This document shows, piece by piece, positions 35,961 through 49,839 of a DNA stretch of 64,000 bases. Position 1 is the stretch's first letter; every line of letters starts with the position of its first letter. The notes beneath the pieces were generated by a model that ran no database searches, was not told where the DNA came from, and saw only the letters and a program-made list of their open reading frames with translations. This stretch comes from CAYWXK01 sp964462515. Lineage in GTDB: Bacteria; Planctomycetota; Phycisphaerae; Sedimentisphaerales; Anaerobacaceae. The stretch covers positions 1-64,000 of the forward strand of contig CAYWXK010000023.1 in assembly GCA_964462515.1 (NCBI GenBank), given 5' to 3'. The position numbers and the translations under genes are program-made.

Positions 35961-35986
35961 CCCCCTCAAAAGTCCTGCGTAGGGGG
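35961..35986 (+). promoter_or_regulatory. Hairpin between rplL and rpoB
   Basis: CCCCCT/AGGGGG stem with a 14-nt loop in the 109-bp rplL-rpoB gap, where many bacteria place an attenuator or an RNase III site. There is no T-tract. Confidence 0.45.
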
Positions 35987-36042
35987 AGCATACTTAAGAC
36001 CGTGTCAAAGTCGGGTTAATAGTTCAAAACAAGGGGTGTCAG

Positions 36043-39000
36043 ATGGTTGAACAAGCCGTTCGTACCTTTGGCAAGGTCCAGGATATTGCTGAAATCCCGG
36101 ATCTGGTGGCGATACAGAAAACAAGTTATGAGCGTTTTTTGCAAAAGGACGTGCCACCAAACAGGAGAAAAAATATCGGGCTTGAAGCTCTGTTTAGGGA
36201 GATATTCCCTGTTGAAAGCTACGATAAGAGTATGCGGCTGGAATATCTCTACTACGAGCTGGAGAGACCACATTACACGCCCATCCAGTGCCGGCAGTTA
36301 CGGCTGACATACGGATATCCTATGAAAATCTGGTGCAGGCTCCGCACTAAAGAGGGAGAAGATTTAGCAGAACAGGCAATATACATCGGCGAAATGCCTG
36401 TTATGATTGGCGGCGGAGAATTCATCATCAACGGCGCCGTCCGCGTGATAGTTAACCAACTGCACCGAAGCCCGGGTGTGGATTTTCTCATTGAGAGCAA
36501 AGAGGGCGATAGAGTCCTTCACGGCGGCAGAATCATACCCGAACGGGGCAGTTGGATAGAAATAAGTGTTACCCATAGAGACATCCTGGTTGTCAGGATT
36601 GACCAATCCAGCAAACTACCGGCAAGCGTTTTCTTGAGGGCGATGGATCCCGCCTTCAGCACTACTGATAAAATCCTGCGGGCGTTTTATCCAACAAAGA
36701 CCGTTCCTGTCGGCAAACTTACGCCTTCTATGTGGGCGGTAACGCCGATTGCAGACCCCCGGACCGGCGAAATCATAGCAAAAGCCAGCACGCAAATTGG
36801 TGACAAAGTCTCTGTAATACAGAGTGCTTATTCACACGCACGTTCAACCACCCGCAGGGAGAAAAAAGATGAGAGTTGGCTCGAAACGAATAAGGGGCGT
36901 GCTTGGGTTGAAGAAAACCAAAAGTGGCTTCGAAAGGAGTACATGGTGGAGGGGAGTAAGGTAACTGGTGGGTTTGCATTTAAATATGTGCTCACCGAAA
37001 GTGATCAAGGAAAACTGGAAAAGAATGAACTTGAAGCACTTGAGAGCAAACTCGCTAGGTCATATCCTCTCAACAAAAATCATCAGTGTCCACGTTTCAA
37101 CGACGAAGACAGACTGATGAAGGAAGAAAAGGTCGAGGACTTATGGAAGGAAAATCCTAACCTTGAGCGATATTTCCAAGAGTGCAAAGAAAAGATGGAA
37201 TCTCTCGATGAGCAGAACTGGCGAGTTGTGCGTAATCTTGATGAGGATAAGGACCTTCCTGATAAACAGGGTATATATGTATTCCAAGTTCTAAACGAGC
37301 GCGACCCTAAAAAGGGGATTAAGCAGGGATACGTCGGCCTAGCGACGTCGTTAAAAGATAGGCTTGGCAAACACTTCCACGGTCCGTTCAAAGCTAGCTC
37401 AAACAGGTCAATTTCCGAGGCTTCTGGTGACAATCTTCTAGTGAAATGGGCCACAATCGAAGTAACTGAATATGGTATTCTTGTTGAGGGTGAGCGTAAA
37501 GAAGGCAAGCATAAGTTGGAAAGTGACGACGTTGAGGTTATCGGTGACGTGCGGGATACGCTAATTTTAAATACTCTTGCTGAGGACGACTGTCCGAGCC
37601 ACGAACAGGCGCTCTTGAAGTTCTATCTGAGGTTAAGGCCGGGCAATCCGGCCAACGAAGAAAAGGCGAGGGCCTTCTTTGCGGAGAAATTTTTTGACCC
37701 GAACCGCTATCGGTTAGGCAAAGTCGGAAGATTCAGATTGAACCGTAAGTTTGGCCAGGCGGTGGACGAAAATGAGATGACGCTTCGGCCTGAAGATTTC
37801 CTCAACACGATGAAATATATAACGGCCTTGCGCAACAATCAGGGGGAGCTGGATGACATCGACCATTTAGGAAACAGGAGGCTTCGGACAATCGAAGAGC
37901 TTGCTGCCGACGAAATCAGAAAGGGACTTTTGAAACTCCGCAAGACCGTGCAGGAACGGATGAGCATCAAAAGAGACCCACCCGAGCCTCTCAAAGTTGC
38001 TGACTTAGTAAATTCCAAGAGCGTATCGAGCAGTATTAACTATTTCTTTGGTCGCGGTGAGCTCAGCCAGGTTGTTGACCAGACAAACGCATTAAGCCAG
38101 CTTACTCACGAAAGGCGTTTATCTGCGCTTGGACCTGGAGGGCTGAACAGAAGAAGGGCGGGATTTGAGGTCAGAGACGTGCATATAAGCCACTATGGGA
38201 GAATCTGCCCGATTGAGACGCCTGAAGGAACAAATATCGGTTTGATTGCCTCATTAGCGATATTTGCAACGGTTGATGAATACGGCTTTTTACTGACACC
38301 TTATCGAAAAGTCAAAAATGGTAAGGTAACTGACGAAGTAGTACATTTGAGGGCTGATGAGGAAATGAAGGCAATCTTCGCTCCGCCAAGTGCTATTGAC
38401 CCGGTAAGTCGAAAAATCAAAGAAGGGCCTGTCCTTGCAAGAAAAAGAGGTGAACTTGCTCAGACTAACAGAGACGAGGTGGAGTATGTTGACATTTCAC
38501 CCAAGCAGATAGTCGGCGTTTCTGCATCGCTTATTCCATTTCTCGAACACGACGATGCAAACAGGGCACTGATGGGCTCGAATATGCAGCGGCAGGCGGT
38601 TCCCTTGTTAAAAACCGAACAGGCATTGGTTTGCACAGGGCTGGAGAAAGATGTTGGACAGAATTGCAGCATGGTCGTTCGAGCCGAAACCAGCGGTGTT
38701 GTCACTGCGGTGGACGCAACCAAAATAGTCATCAATCAGGTTGAAGAATATAACCTGGCAAAGTTTGTAGGAATGAATGAAAGGACCTGCCTGAACCAAA
38801 AGCCAATAGTTAAACTTGGTGAGAAAGTCCAGAAAGGTCAGGTCATAGCAGACGGCGGCGGGACTGCCGACGGCGTCCTGGCTTTAGGGAAAAATATTCT
38901 TGTAGGTTTTGTCTCTTATGACGGTTTCAATTTTGAGGATGCAATGGTAGTCAGTGAAAAACTCTGCAAGAACGACAGCTTCACCAGTATCCACATTGAC

Positions 39001-40491
39001 GAATTCACCTCTGAGGTCCGAGAGACACGCCTGGGAAAAGAGGAGTTCACCAGAGATATTCCAAATGTCAGCGAAAAGGCACTGCGAAACCTTGACGAAA
39101 GCGGGATAGTTCGTGAGGGAACAAGGGTATGTACGGGTGATATTCTGGTTGGTAAGGTCGTGCCGAAAAGTAAGACAGAACTTACCCCGGAGGAGAAACT
39201 GCTGCACGCCATATTTGGCAGAGCCGGCGAGGATGTCAAGAACGATTCGCTGGAACTACCCAGTGGATATGAGGGGGTGGTAATAAAAACAGAACACTTC
39301 ACCAGGCGAGGCGCCGTCGGTGAGGAGCTGAAGAAGGCACTGGCTGGTGAAATCAAACAATACGAAGACCAGATAAGGGCAAAAGAGTGCGCCATCTTCA
39401 GACAAATGATTGAGACTATCCAGAAAAAATTTGATGCGGAAATCATCGACCCATCCACGCGGCAGAAGGTAGGGGTCAGCACCGATAACGAGGTCATTTA
39501 TGAGCAGATAGAAAACTTCAATATCAAGTGGGTCAAGCCCGCTTCTATCAGAGATGACGTTCAAAAAGTTGTGGATAAATTCTGGGTAAAAATTATAGAG
39601 ATTCAAGAAGAAAAGAAGCACGGAATTGAGCGATTGAAACACGGCGATGAACTGCCCAGCGGTGTGCTGGAAATGGTAAAGGTGTATGTTGCGATTAAAA
39701 GGACGTTATCGATAGGCGATAAGATGGCAGGACGGCACGGCAACAAAGGAGTCATTGCTAAGATTGTGCCAGAGGAGGATATGCCGTTTTTGGAAGACGG
39801 CACGTCTCTGGACGTATTACTCAATCCGCTCGGTGTGCCGAGCCGAATGAACGTCGGCCAGATTCTTGAAACACATCTGGGCTGGGTGGCAAAAGTCCTG
39901 GGCTTCCAGGCTGTTACTCCAATCTTTGACGGCGCTACCGAAGAGGACATTGGAAAATTGACCGCTGAGGCAAATGAGCTTATGGCCAAGCGAAAAGCCG
40001 AGCTTGAAGAGACAAAACTGCCTCCACCACCTAATGAGTTTTTTATACACATTTTGAAAACCTTGAAGGCCAAGCTATATGATGGCAGAACGGGCGAGCT
40101 ATTCGGTCAATCCTGCACCATCGGGTATATCTATATGATGAAACTGCATCATCTTGTTGACGATAAGATTCACGCCCGCTCAACTGGGCCGTATAGTCTA
40201 ATTACCCAGCAGCCATTGGGCGGTAAGGCTCGAACCGGGGGACAAAGGTTCGGCGAGATGGAGGTCTGGGCATTGGAGGGCTATGGAGCAGCATACGCGC
40301 TCCAGGAGATGCTGACGGTAAAAAGCGATGATGTTGAGGGACGAACGAAAATTTATGAATCAATGGTCAAGGGACAAAACACCCTTGAGGCCGGCACGCC
40401 GCTATCCTTTGATGTGCTTTGCCATGAAATAAGAGGATTGGGGTTAAATATCCAGCTCGAAAAGAAGCGGCTTGGAAGCGCCGTGCTGTGA
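36043..40491 (+). CDS. rpoB: RNA polymerase beta subunit with large in-frame insertion
   Basis: A 1482-residue beta subunit. All core landmarks are present: HRSPGVDF, the rifampicin region (SSINYFFGRGELSQVVDQ, LGPGGLNRRRAGFEVRDVH), GRICPIETPEGTNIGLI, GDKMAGRHGNKGV and KARTGGQRFGEMEVWALEG. About 233 residues (262-494) do not belong to beta. They split the lobe between DPRTGEIIAKASTQIGDKV and VEVIGDVRDTLILNTLAED. The insertion has a novel N-terminal domain and a GIY-YIG-like domain and is homologous to the insertion in RpoC. The frame is open throughout. AAGGGG precedes the ATG. The extra module explains the length above the usual 1200-1350. Confidence 0.97.
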   Translation: MVEQAVRTFGKVQDIAEIPDLVAIQKTSYERFLQKDVPPNRRKNIGLEALFREIFPVESYDKSMRLEYLYYELERPHYTPIQCRQLRLTYGYPMKIWCRLRTKEGEDLAEQAIYIGEMPVMIGGGEFIINGAVRVIVNQLHRSPGVDFLIESKEGDRVLHGGRIIPERGSWIEISVTHRDILVVRIDQSSKLPASVFLRAMDPAFSTTDKILRAFYPTKTVPVGKLTPSMWAVTPIADPRTGEIIAKASTQIGDKVSVIQSAYSHARSTTRREKKDESWLETNKGRAWVEENQKWLRKEYMVEGSKVTGGFAFKYVLTESDQGKLEKNELEALESKLARSYPLNKNHQCPRFNDEDRLMKEEKVEDLWKENPNLERYFQECKEKMESLDEQNWRVVRNLDEDKDLPDKQGIYVFQVLNERDPKKGIKQGYVGLATSLKDRLGKHFHGPFKASSNRSISEASGDNLLVKWATIEVTEYGILVEGERKEGKHKLESDDVEVIGDVRDTLILNTLAEDDCPSHEQALLKFYLRLRPGNPANEEKARAFFAEKFFDPNRYRLGKVGRFRLNRKFGQAVDENEMTLRPEDFLNTMKYITALRNNQGELDDIDHLGNRRLRTIEELAADEIRKGLLKLRKTVQERMSIKRDPPEPLKVADLVNSKSVSSSINYFFGRGELSQVVDQTNALSQLTHERRLSALGPGGLNRRRAGFEVRDVHISHYGRICPIETPEGTNIGLIASLAIFATVDEYGFLLTPYRKVKNGKVTDEVVHLRADEEMKAIFAPPSAIDPVSRKIKEGPVLARKRGELAQTNRDEVEYVDISPKQIVGVSASLIPFLEHDDANRALMGSNMQRQAVPLLKTEQALVCTGLEKDVGQNCSMVVRAETSGVVTAVDATKIVINQVEEYNLAKFVGMNERTCLNQKPIVKLGEKVQKGQVIADGGGTADGVLALGKNILVGFVSYDGFNFEDAMVVSEKLCKNDSFTSIHIDEFTSEVRETRLGKEEFTRDIPNVSEKALRNLDESGIVREGTRVCTGDILVGKVVPKSKTELTPEEKLLHAIFGRAGEDVKNDSLELPSGYEGVVIKTEHFTRRGAVGEELKKALAGEIKQYEDQIRAKECAIFRQMIETIQKKFDAEIIDPSTRQKVGVSTDNEVIYEQIENFNIKWVKPASIRDDVQKVVDKFWVKIIEIQEEKKHGIERLKHGDELPSGVLEMVKVYVAIKRTLSIGDKMAGRHGNKGVIAKIVPEEDMPFLEDGTSLDVLLNPLGVPSRMNVGQILETHLGWVAKVLGFQAVTPIFDGATEEDIGKLTAEANELMAKRKAELEETKLPPPPNEFFIHILKTLKAKLYDGRTGELFGQSCTIGYIYMMKLHHLVDDKIHARSTGPYSLITQQPLGGKARTGGQRFGEMEVWALEGYGAAYALQEMLTVKSDDVEGRTKIYESMVKGQNTLEAGTPLSFDVLCHEIRGLGLNIQLEKKRLGSAVL
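36826..37524 (+). other. GIY-YIG-like insertion module in RpoB
   Basis: Residues about 262-494 of RpoB. Part 1 (about 275-395) includes KEYMVEGSKVTGGFAFK and QCPRFNDEDRL. Part 2 (about 405-490) includes QGIYVFQVL (GIY), GYVGLATSLKDRLGKHF (YIG, then Arg440 and His444 at the catalytic Arg/His spacing) and DNLLVKWATIEVTEYG. The helix that normally carries the catalytic Glu is cut short by the return to beta sequence. There is no Cys or Ser at the left edge and no HN at the right edge, so this is not a standard intein. The edges are estimated to within about 10 residues. Confidence 0.85.
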
Positions 40492-40566
40492 AAAAACGAT
40501 ATTGTGCCAGAGGCGGATTTGTGTTGATAACGAAATTATTTATCATCAATTGCAGAGGGGTTTGAG

Positions 40567-45657
<5,091 letters not shown>

Positions 45658-45660
45658 ATA

Positions 45661-45715
45661 GATTCTCGATGCTATATGCTGGATACTCGTACTCAGCGAG
45701 CATCGAGAATCGAGG
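45661..45715 (+). promoter_or_regulatory. Perfect 13-bp inverted repeat abutting the rpsL ribosome site
   Basis: GATTCTCGATGCT (45661-45673) pairs with AGCATCGAGAATC (45699-45711). The 3' arm runs directly into GAGG (45712-45715), the probable rpsL Shine-Dalgarno, 8 nt before the ATG. The sequence belongs to the dispersed CGAGCATCGAGAATCG repeat class. Confidence 0.6.
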
Positions 45716-45723
45716 TACGAATT

Positions 45724-46095
45724 ATGCCGACGATGAACCAGTTAGTCAAACGCCCGAGGGCAAAATCAAAGGGCAAAAAACGTGTATCTGATATTAGTGG
45801 AAGCCCTCAGAAAAGAGGTGTATGTCTGATTGTCCGGACGATGACGCCGAAGAAGCCGAACTCCGCTTTGCGGAAAATTGCCCGTGTTAGACTAACCGAT
45901 GGCAAGGAAATTACTGCTTACATACCTGGTATTGACCATAATCTGCAGGAGCACAGCACGGTTCTGATTCGCGGAGGCCGTGTTCGCGACCTGCCTGGCG
46001 TTCGATACCATATAATTCGCGGCATCCTCGACTGCGCCGGCGTTGCCAATCGCAAAAGAGGCAGAAGTAAATACGGTGCAAAAATGGGGAAATAA
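45724..46095 (+). CDS. rpsL: Ribosomal protein S12 (uS12)
   Basis: A 123-residue decoding-centre protein with TMTPKKPNSALRKIARVRL (containing the streptomycin-linked Lys, present as wild type) and PGVRYHIIRG. The frame is open from 45676, but homology and the GAGG site support the ATG at 45724. It heads the str group rpsL-rpsG-fusA and lies directly behind rpoC. Confidence 0.96.
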   Translation: MPTMNQLVKRPRAKSKGKKRVSDISGSPQKRGVCLIVRTMTPKKPNSALRKIARVRLTDGKEITAYIPGIDHNLQEHSTVLIRGGRVRDLPGVRYHIIRGILDCAGVANRKRGRSKYGAKMGK

Positions 46096-46250
46096 AGATA
46101 TGTCTAAAAACTATCTGGCACCTTCGGCGGGACGAAGGGTCCGGCCCATCAAAATCCCGTCAGGGATGGCTGACGCCAAGATGATTGTTCGCTCCTTCGA
46201 CTTCGCTCAGGACAGATGCGATCAGAATGACTGCTATATGAGGAAAAATA

Positions 46251-46727
46251 ATGGCTAAAAAGAAACCTACAGCTTCAGGCAAGCAATTGAAACCTGACGT
46301 TAAATACAATAGCAAGCTGGTTTCAAAGTTTATTAACTCTCTGATGGCCAAGGGCAAGAAGAGTGTTGCACAGGGCCTCTTTTACGGGGCAATGGAGACG
46401 ATTGCCCGGTCAGTCAAAGACGTTGGGCCACAGGAGCTGTTTGAGAAGGCGGTTAATAATGTAAAGCCGCTGATTGAGGTTCGCAGCAAGCGTATCGGGG
46501 GCGCCAGTTATCAGGTGCCGATGCAGGTAAATCCGAAGCGTCAGCAGTCGCTGGCTATCCGCTGGATACTAAACGCAGCCAGGGGAAAAACAGGCAAGAG
46601 CTTCCCAGAGCGCCTGGCCTCTGAATTGATAGATGCTTACAACGGACGCGGCGGCGCAATGACCACGCGGGAAAATATCCATAAGATGGCTGAAGCGAAT
46701 AAGGCTTTTGCACACTTCGCATGGTAA
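46251..46727 (+). CDS. rpsG: Ribosomal protein S7 (uS7)
   Basis: A 158-residue 30S head protein with the rRNA-binding GGASYQVPMQVNPKRQQSLA and GAMTTRENIHKMAEANKAFA. The 155-bp gap from rpsL is unusually long for this pair; part of it (46190-46220) is dispersed repeat (TCGACTTCGCTCAGGACAG). In E. coli, S7 controls translation of its own operon at the rpsL-rpsG junction; no matching structure was identified here. Confidence 0.96.
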   Translation: MAKKKPTASGKQLKPDVKYNSKLVSKFINSLMAKGKKSVAQGLFYGAMETIARSVKDVGPQELFEKAVNNVKPLIEVRSKRIGGASYQVPMQVNPKRQQSLAIRWILNAARGKTGKSFPERLASELIDAYNGRGGAMTTRENIHKMAEANKAFAHFAW

Positions 46728-46734
46728 GCCCGCA

Positions 46735-46831
46735 ACTGACTACTCACCACTCATTACTCACCAGTCACTACTCACTATTGGTTAATGGTTCGACTTTGCT
46801 CACCATCCTGAGTATAATCGAAGGATTGGTG
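46735..46831 (+). repeat. Short tandem ACTCAC words and dispersed repeat between rpsG and fusA
   Basis: Imperfect tandem copies of ACTACTCACC (46735-46780) are followed by TTCGACTTTGCTCACCATCCTG and CGAAGGATTGG words of the TCGAC..CTCAGG repeat class. The gap replaces the usual short rpsG-fusA spacer. Confidence 0.6.
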
Positions 46832-46858
46832 GGTGGTTAATTGGTTAATAGTTTTCTA

Positions 46859-48934
46859 ATGCCAAGCGATTTGGAAAAAATTCGGAATATCGGCATTATT
46901 GCCCACATTGATGCAGGTAAAACCACGGTAACCGAGCGGATTCTTTTCTACACAGGCAAGACCTACAAGATGGGAGAGGTCCACGATGGCACCGCTGTTA
47001 TGGACTATCTGGAAGAAGAGCAAAAAAGAGGTATTACAATTACTTCGGCAGCGACCAAAATTTTCTGGAAAGGCTATGCACTCAATCTTATAGATACGCC
47101 AGGCCACATTGATTTCACTGCTGAAGTTGAAAGGTCGCTGCGAGTCCTTGATGGAGCTGTGGTCGTATTTGACGGCAGCGAGGGCGTTCAGGCACAGAGC
47201 GAAACCGTCTGGAGACAGGGACAAAAATATAACCTCCCCTTTCTTTGCTTCGTCAACAAAATGGACAAAACCGGTGCAGATTTCGAGATGACTATCGAGG
47301 ACATTCGCACAAAGCTCCAGGCCACCCCTATTTTGCTACAGATTCCTATGGGAGCTGAAGACCGTTTTGCGGGCATAATAGACTTAGTTACGATGCAAGC
47401 GGTTTTTTACAAGCCTGAAAAGCTGGGGGCAGTCTTTGAGGAGGCTGAGATTCCCGGCGAATTTCTCCAAATCGCACAACAGCAAAGAAAACAGATGCTC
47501 GAACTTGCGGCTGAATACGATGAAGAGCTTATGGATGGCTATATTCACGACAAACCAATAAGTGCTGATATGATTTATAGAGCCGTAAGATGCGGGACAT
47601 TAAGTGCTAATCTTCGGCCCGTATTTGCGGGTTCCGCCTTAAAATATGTCGGTATCCAAAAAGTGCTTGACGGAGTTGTAGAATATTTCCCCTCGCCTCT
47701 GGATGTGCCTGTTATGATGGGACACAAGCCTGGTGATGAAAAGAAGCAAATACCTATCAAATGTGACAGGGATGGCAGTTTGGTCGCCCTTGCGTTTAAG
47801 GTTGTCGCGGATGCACACGGTGATTTGACGTATCTTCGGATTTATCGAGGGCAACTTTCACCTGGTATCAGGGTTCTGAATGCCAACCGGAATAAACGTG
47901 AAAACATCACCCGGATATTTGAGATGCACGCTAATGAGCGAAAACTCCTTGAACAGGCTGGTGCAGGTGACATCGTTGCGGTTATAGGACCCAAAGAAAC
48001 GCTTACAGGTGATACGCTGTGCGACCCCAAGAAAACAATTGTTCTGCCGAGCATCGCCTTTCCGCATACCGTTATCAATATGTCTATAGAACCCAGAACC
48101 GCTGCAGAAAAGGCAAAGTTAGCAGGTGCACTGTCTTCATTGAAACGCGAGGACCCGACTTTTGAATGCAAAATAGACAGCGAAACCGGCCAGACAATTA
48201 TTAGCGGGATGGGGGAGCTGCACTTAGAGATATTACAGCACAAACTGGTAAAGGAAAAAGGCCTCAATATCAGGGTTGGCAAACCGAGAGTTGCATATAA
48301 AGAGGCCATTACTAAATCAGCCAAAGTAGAAGGCAAGTTCATACGTCAAACTGGTGGTAGGGGGCAGTATGGCCACGTTATTTTGAAGATTGAGCCATTA
48401 TTGACAGAGGATGGCCACTGGAGTCGCGAAATCCTGTTCGGAAACGAAGCACCTGGGGATAAGGTTCCACGAACATACGTTCCGGACGTTGAAAGAGGAT
48501 GCAAAGAGGCCTTGAATAGCGGAGCTATTGCGGGCTATCCTGTTGTGGGAGTTAGAGTTACGTTAATTGATGGTTCGTTTCATTCTGTGGATTCATCTGG
48601 GATTGCCTTCGAACAAGCTGCTATAATAGCCGTAGAAAAGGCGGTTAAAGATGCTGGGCCGGTCTTACTTGAGCCTATAATGCGGCTTCAGGTAGAAGTT
48701 CCACAGACCGCTTTTGGGGCAATCCAGGGGCAGTTGCTGGCAAAAAGAGGGGCAATCACGGGTTGCCGGACTCACGGGAATGTGCAGATAATCGATGCCA
48801 AAGTCCCCCTGGCGGAGTTGTTTGGTTACTCCAGTGAAATCAGAAGCGCAACAGGCGGCAGAGGAACCTTTACTATGGAGCCGCTCAGCTATGAAAAGGT
48901 CCCAGAACAACTCGCTAAAGAGATTATCCTTTAA
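46859..48934 (+). CDS. fusA: Elongation factor G
   Basis: The translocase GTPase, 691 residues. G1 is AHIDAGKTT, switch I EEQKRGITITSAAT (normal), G3 DTPGHIDF and G4 NKMDKTGADF. Domains III-V are complete, ending with RGTFTMEPLSYEKVP. The ATG at 46859 is chosen from homology; a TTG six codons upstream is open, and no good ribosome site is seen for either. tuf does not follow; the only tuf in the window is at 30816. Confidence 0.96.
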   Translation: MPSDLEKIRNIGIIAHIDAGKTTVTERILFYTGKTYKMGEVHDGTAVMDYLEEEQKRGITITSAATKIFWKGYALNLIDTPGHIDFTAEVERSLRVLDGAVVVFDGSEGVQAQSETVWRQGQKYNLPFLCFVNKMDKTGADFEMTIEDIRTKLQATPILLQIPMGAEDRFAGIIDLVTMQAVFYKPEKLGAVFEEAEIPGEFLQIAQQQRKQMLELAAEYDEELMDGYIHDKPISADMIYRAVRCGTLSANLRPVFAGSALKYVGIQKVLDGVVEYFPSPLDVPVMMGHKPGDEKKQIPIKCDRDGSLVALAFKVVADAHGDLTYLRIYRGQLSPGIRVLNANRNKRENITRIFEMHANERKLLEQAGAGDIVAVIGPKETLTGDTLCDPKKTIVLPSIAFPHTVINMSIEPRTAAEKAKLAGALSSLKREDPTFECKIDSETGQTIISGMGELHLEILQHKLVKEKGLNIRVGKPRVAYKEAITKSAKVEGKFIRQTGGRGQYGHVILKIEPLLTEDGHWSREILFGNEAPGDKVPRTYVPDVERGCKEALNSGAIAGYPVVGVRVTLIDGSFHSVDSSGIAFEQAAIIAVEKAVKDAGPVLLEPIMRLQVEVPQTAFGAIQGQLLAKRGAITGCRTHGNVQIIDAKVPLAELFGYSSEIRSATGGRGTFTMEPLSYEKVPEQLAKEIIL

Positions 48935-48991
48935 AAGGAGCGCTATAATTAGATTTTCTATTTTTTTGCAAAAATTTTGTCGAAATTTTCT

Positions 48992-49020
48992 TTGACAATC
49001 TGTTATAAGGATGTTACTTT
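48992..49020 (+). promoter_or_regulatory. Predicted promoter of the S10 operon
   Basis: A consensus TTGACA, a 17-bp spacer and TACTTT (moderate -10), about 470 bp upstream of rpsJ in the long fusA-rpsJ gap. Confidence 0.45.
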
Positions 49021-49489
49021 ATAGTGTTTTAGCCGTAGCGAGCATTGTCACGAATGACACTGCGTAAATTAGTTAGGCTGTGGCATATCTATTTTTATTA
49101 TGCTCAGGGATATAGCTTATTAGCAACCTATGTTGTTATAAGTGTGTGCCAAGCCCATAAAAGGGGTTTGCGAGGCCTGTTAAAGGCCACAACCTGGACC
49201 TTAAGGAAGGCGAATTAGATATTGATTGCCGAAGGTTAGATTTAATGCAGAGCCGCAAGCAGTCAATAATTGATTCCAAGCCTTGCCTGCCAAAGTCGTA
49301 AAACTGGTCGCAAAATAGCGAAACTATAGGCCAAAGGGGGGATTTTTTACCCTATTTTTGGCATATAGGTCGTTATGGCAAGACTTATAGATTTTGAAAA
49401 TGAGAATTCAGGTAATGATTATCTTTTTTTAAGGTAACTTTTGCAGCCAAGAATAAATTTCAGGAAAGCAGGTAACGCAAAAAAAAGTT
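49021..49489 (+). other. Long structured leader of the S10 operon
   Basis: The gap between fusA and rpsJ holds no known gene. Two hairpins are visible: GGCCT/AGGCC at 49174-49188, and GCCAAA..GGG / CCC..TTTGGC at 49330-49362. A 20-codon open frame (49375-49437, MARLIDFENENSGNDYLFLR) follows but has no clear ribosome site. The length and structure fit an autoregulatory leader; which protein it would bind is unknown. Confidence 0.45.
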
Positions 49490-49804
49490 ATGCCTGGTGA
49501 AAGTGAACGAATAAGAATCAGGATGGAGGCCTATGACCACAGGGCTCTGGATATATCTGCTAAAGAGATAGTAGAGCACGCTCGAAAGACCAATGCCAGG
49601 GTTAGTGGGCCGATACCGCTGCCTACCCGCATCGAAAGATATACTGTGCTGCGAAGCCCACATATAGACAAGAAATCACGTGAGCAGTTTGAATTACGTA
49701 CTCATAAACGGCTTATTGATATTTTCGAAGCTAACGCACGAACGGTCGAAGTGTTGAACCGCTTGGTGGTGCCGGCCGGCGTGTTCGTAAAGATTAAGGC
49801 CTGA
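49490..49804 (+). CDS. rpsJ: Ribosomal protein S10 (uS10)
   Basis: A 104-residue S10 with RIRMEAYDHRALDISAKEIVE and GPIPLPTRIERYTVLRSPH. It is also the NusE transcription factor, so it meets the RNA polymerase with NusG. First gene of the S10 cluster. Confidence 0.97.
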   Translation: MPGESERIRIRMEAYDHRALDISAKEIVEHARKTNARVSGPIPLPTRIERYTVLRSPHIDKKSREQFELRTHKRLIDIFEANARTVEVLNRLVVPAGVFVKIKA

Positions 49805-49839
49805 AATAGTTAAACAATAATTGTAAAGGCTCGAGCATA

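Noticed and set aside
48935..49489. A second tuf gene after fusA
   Set aside because: The gap holds no GTPase motifs; the only tuf in the window is at 30816-32042.
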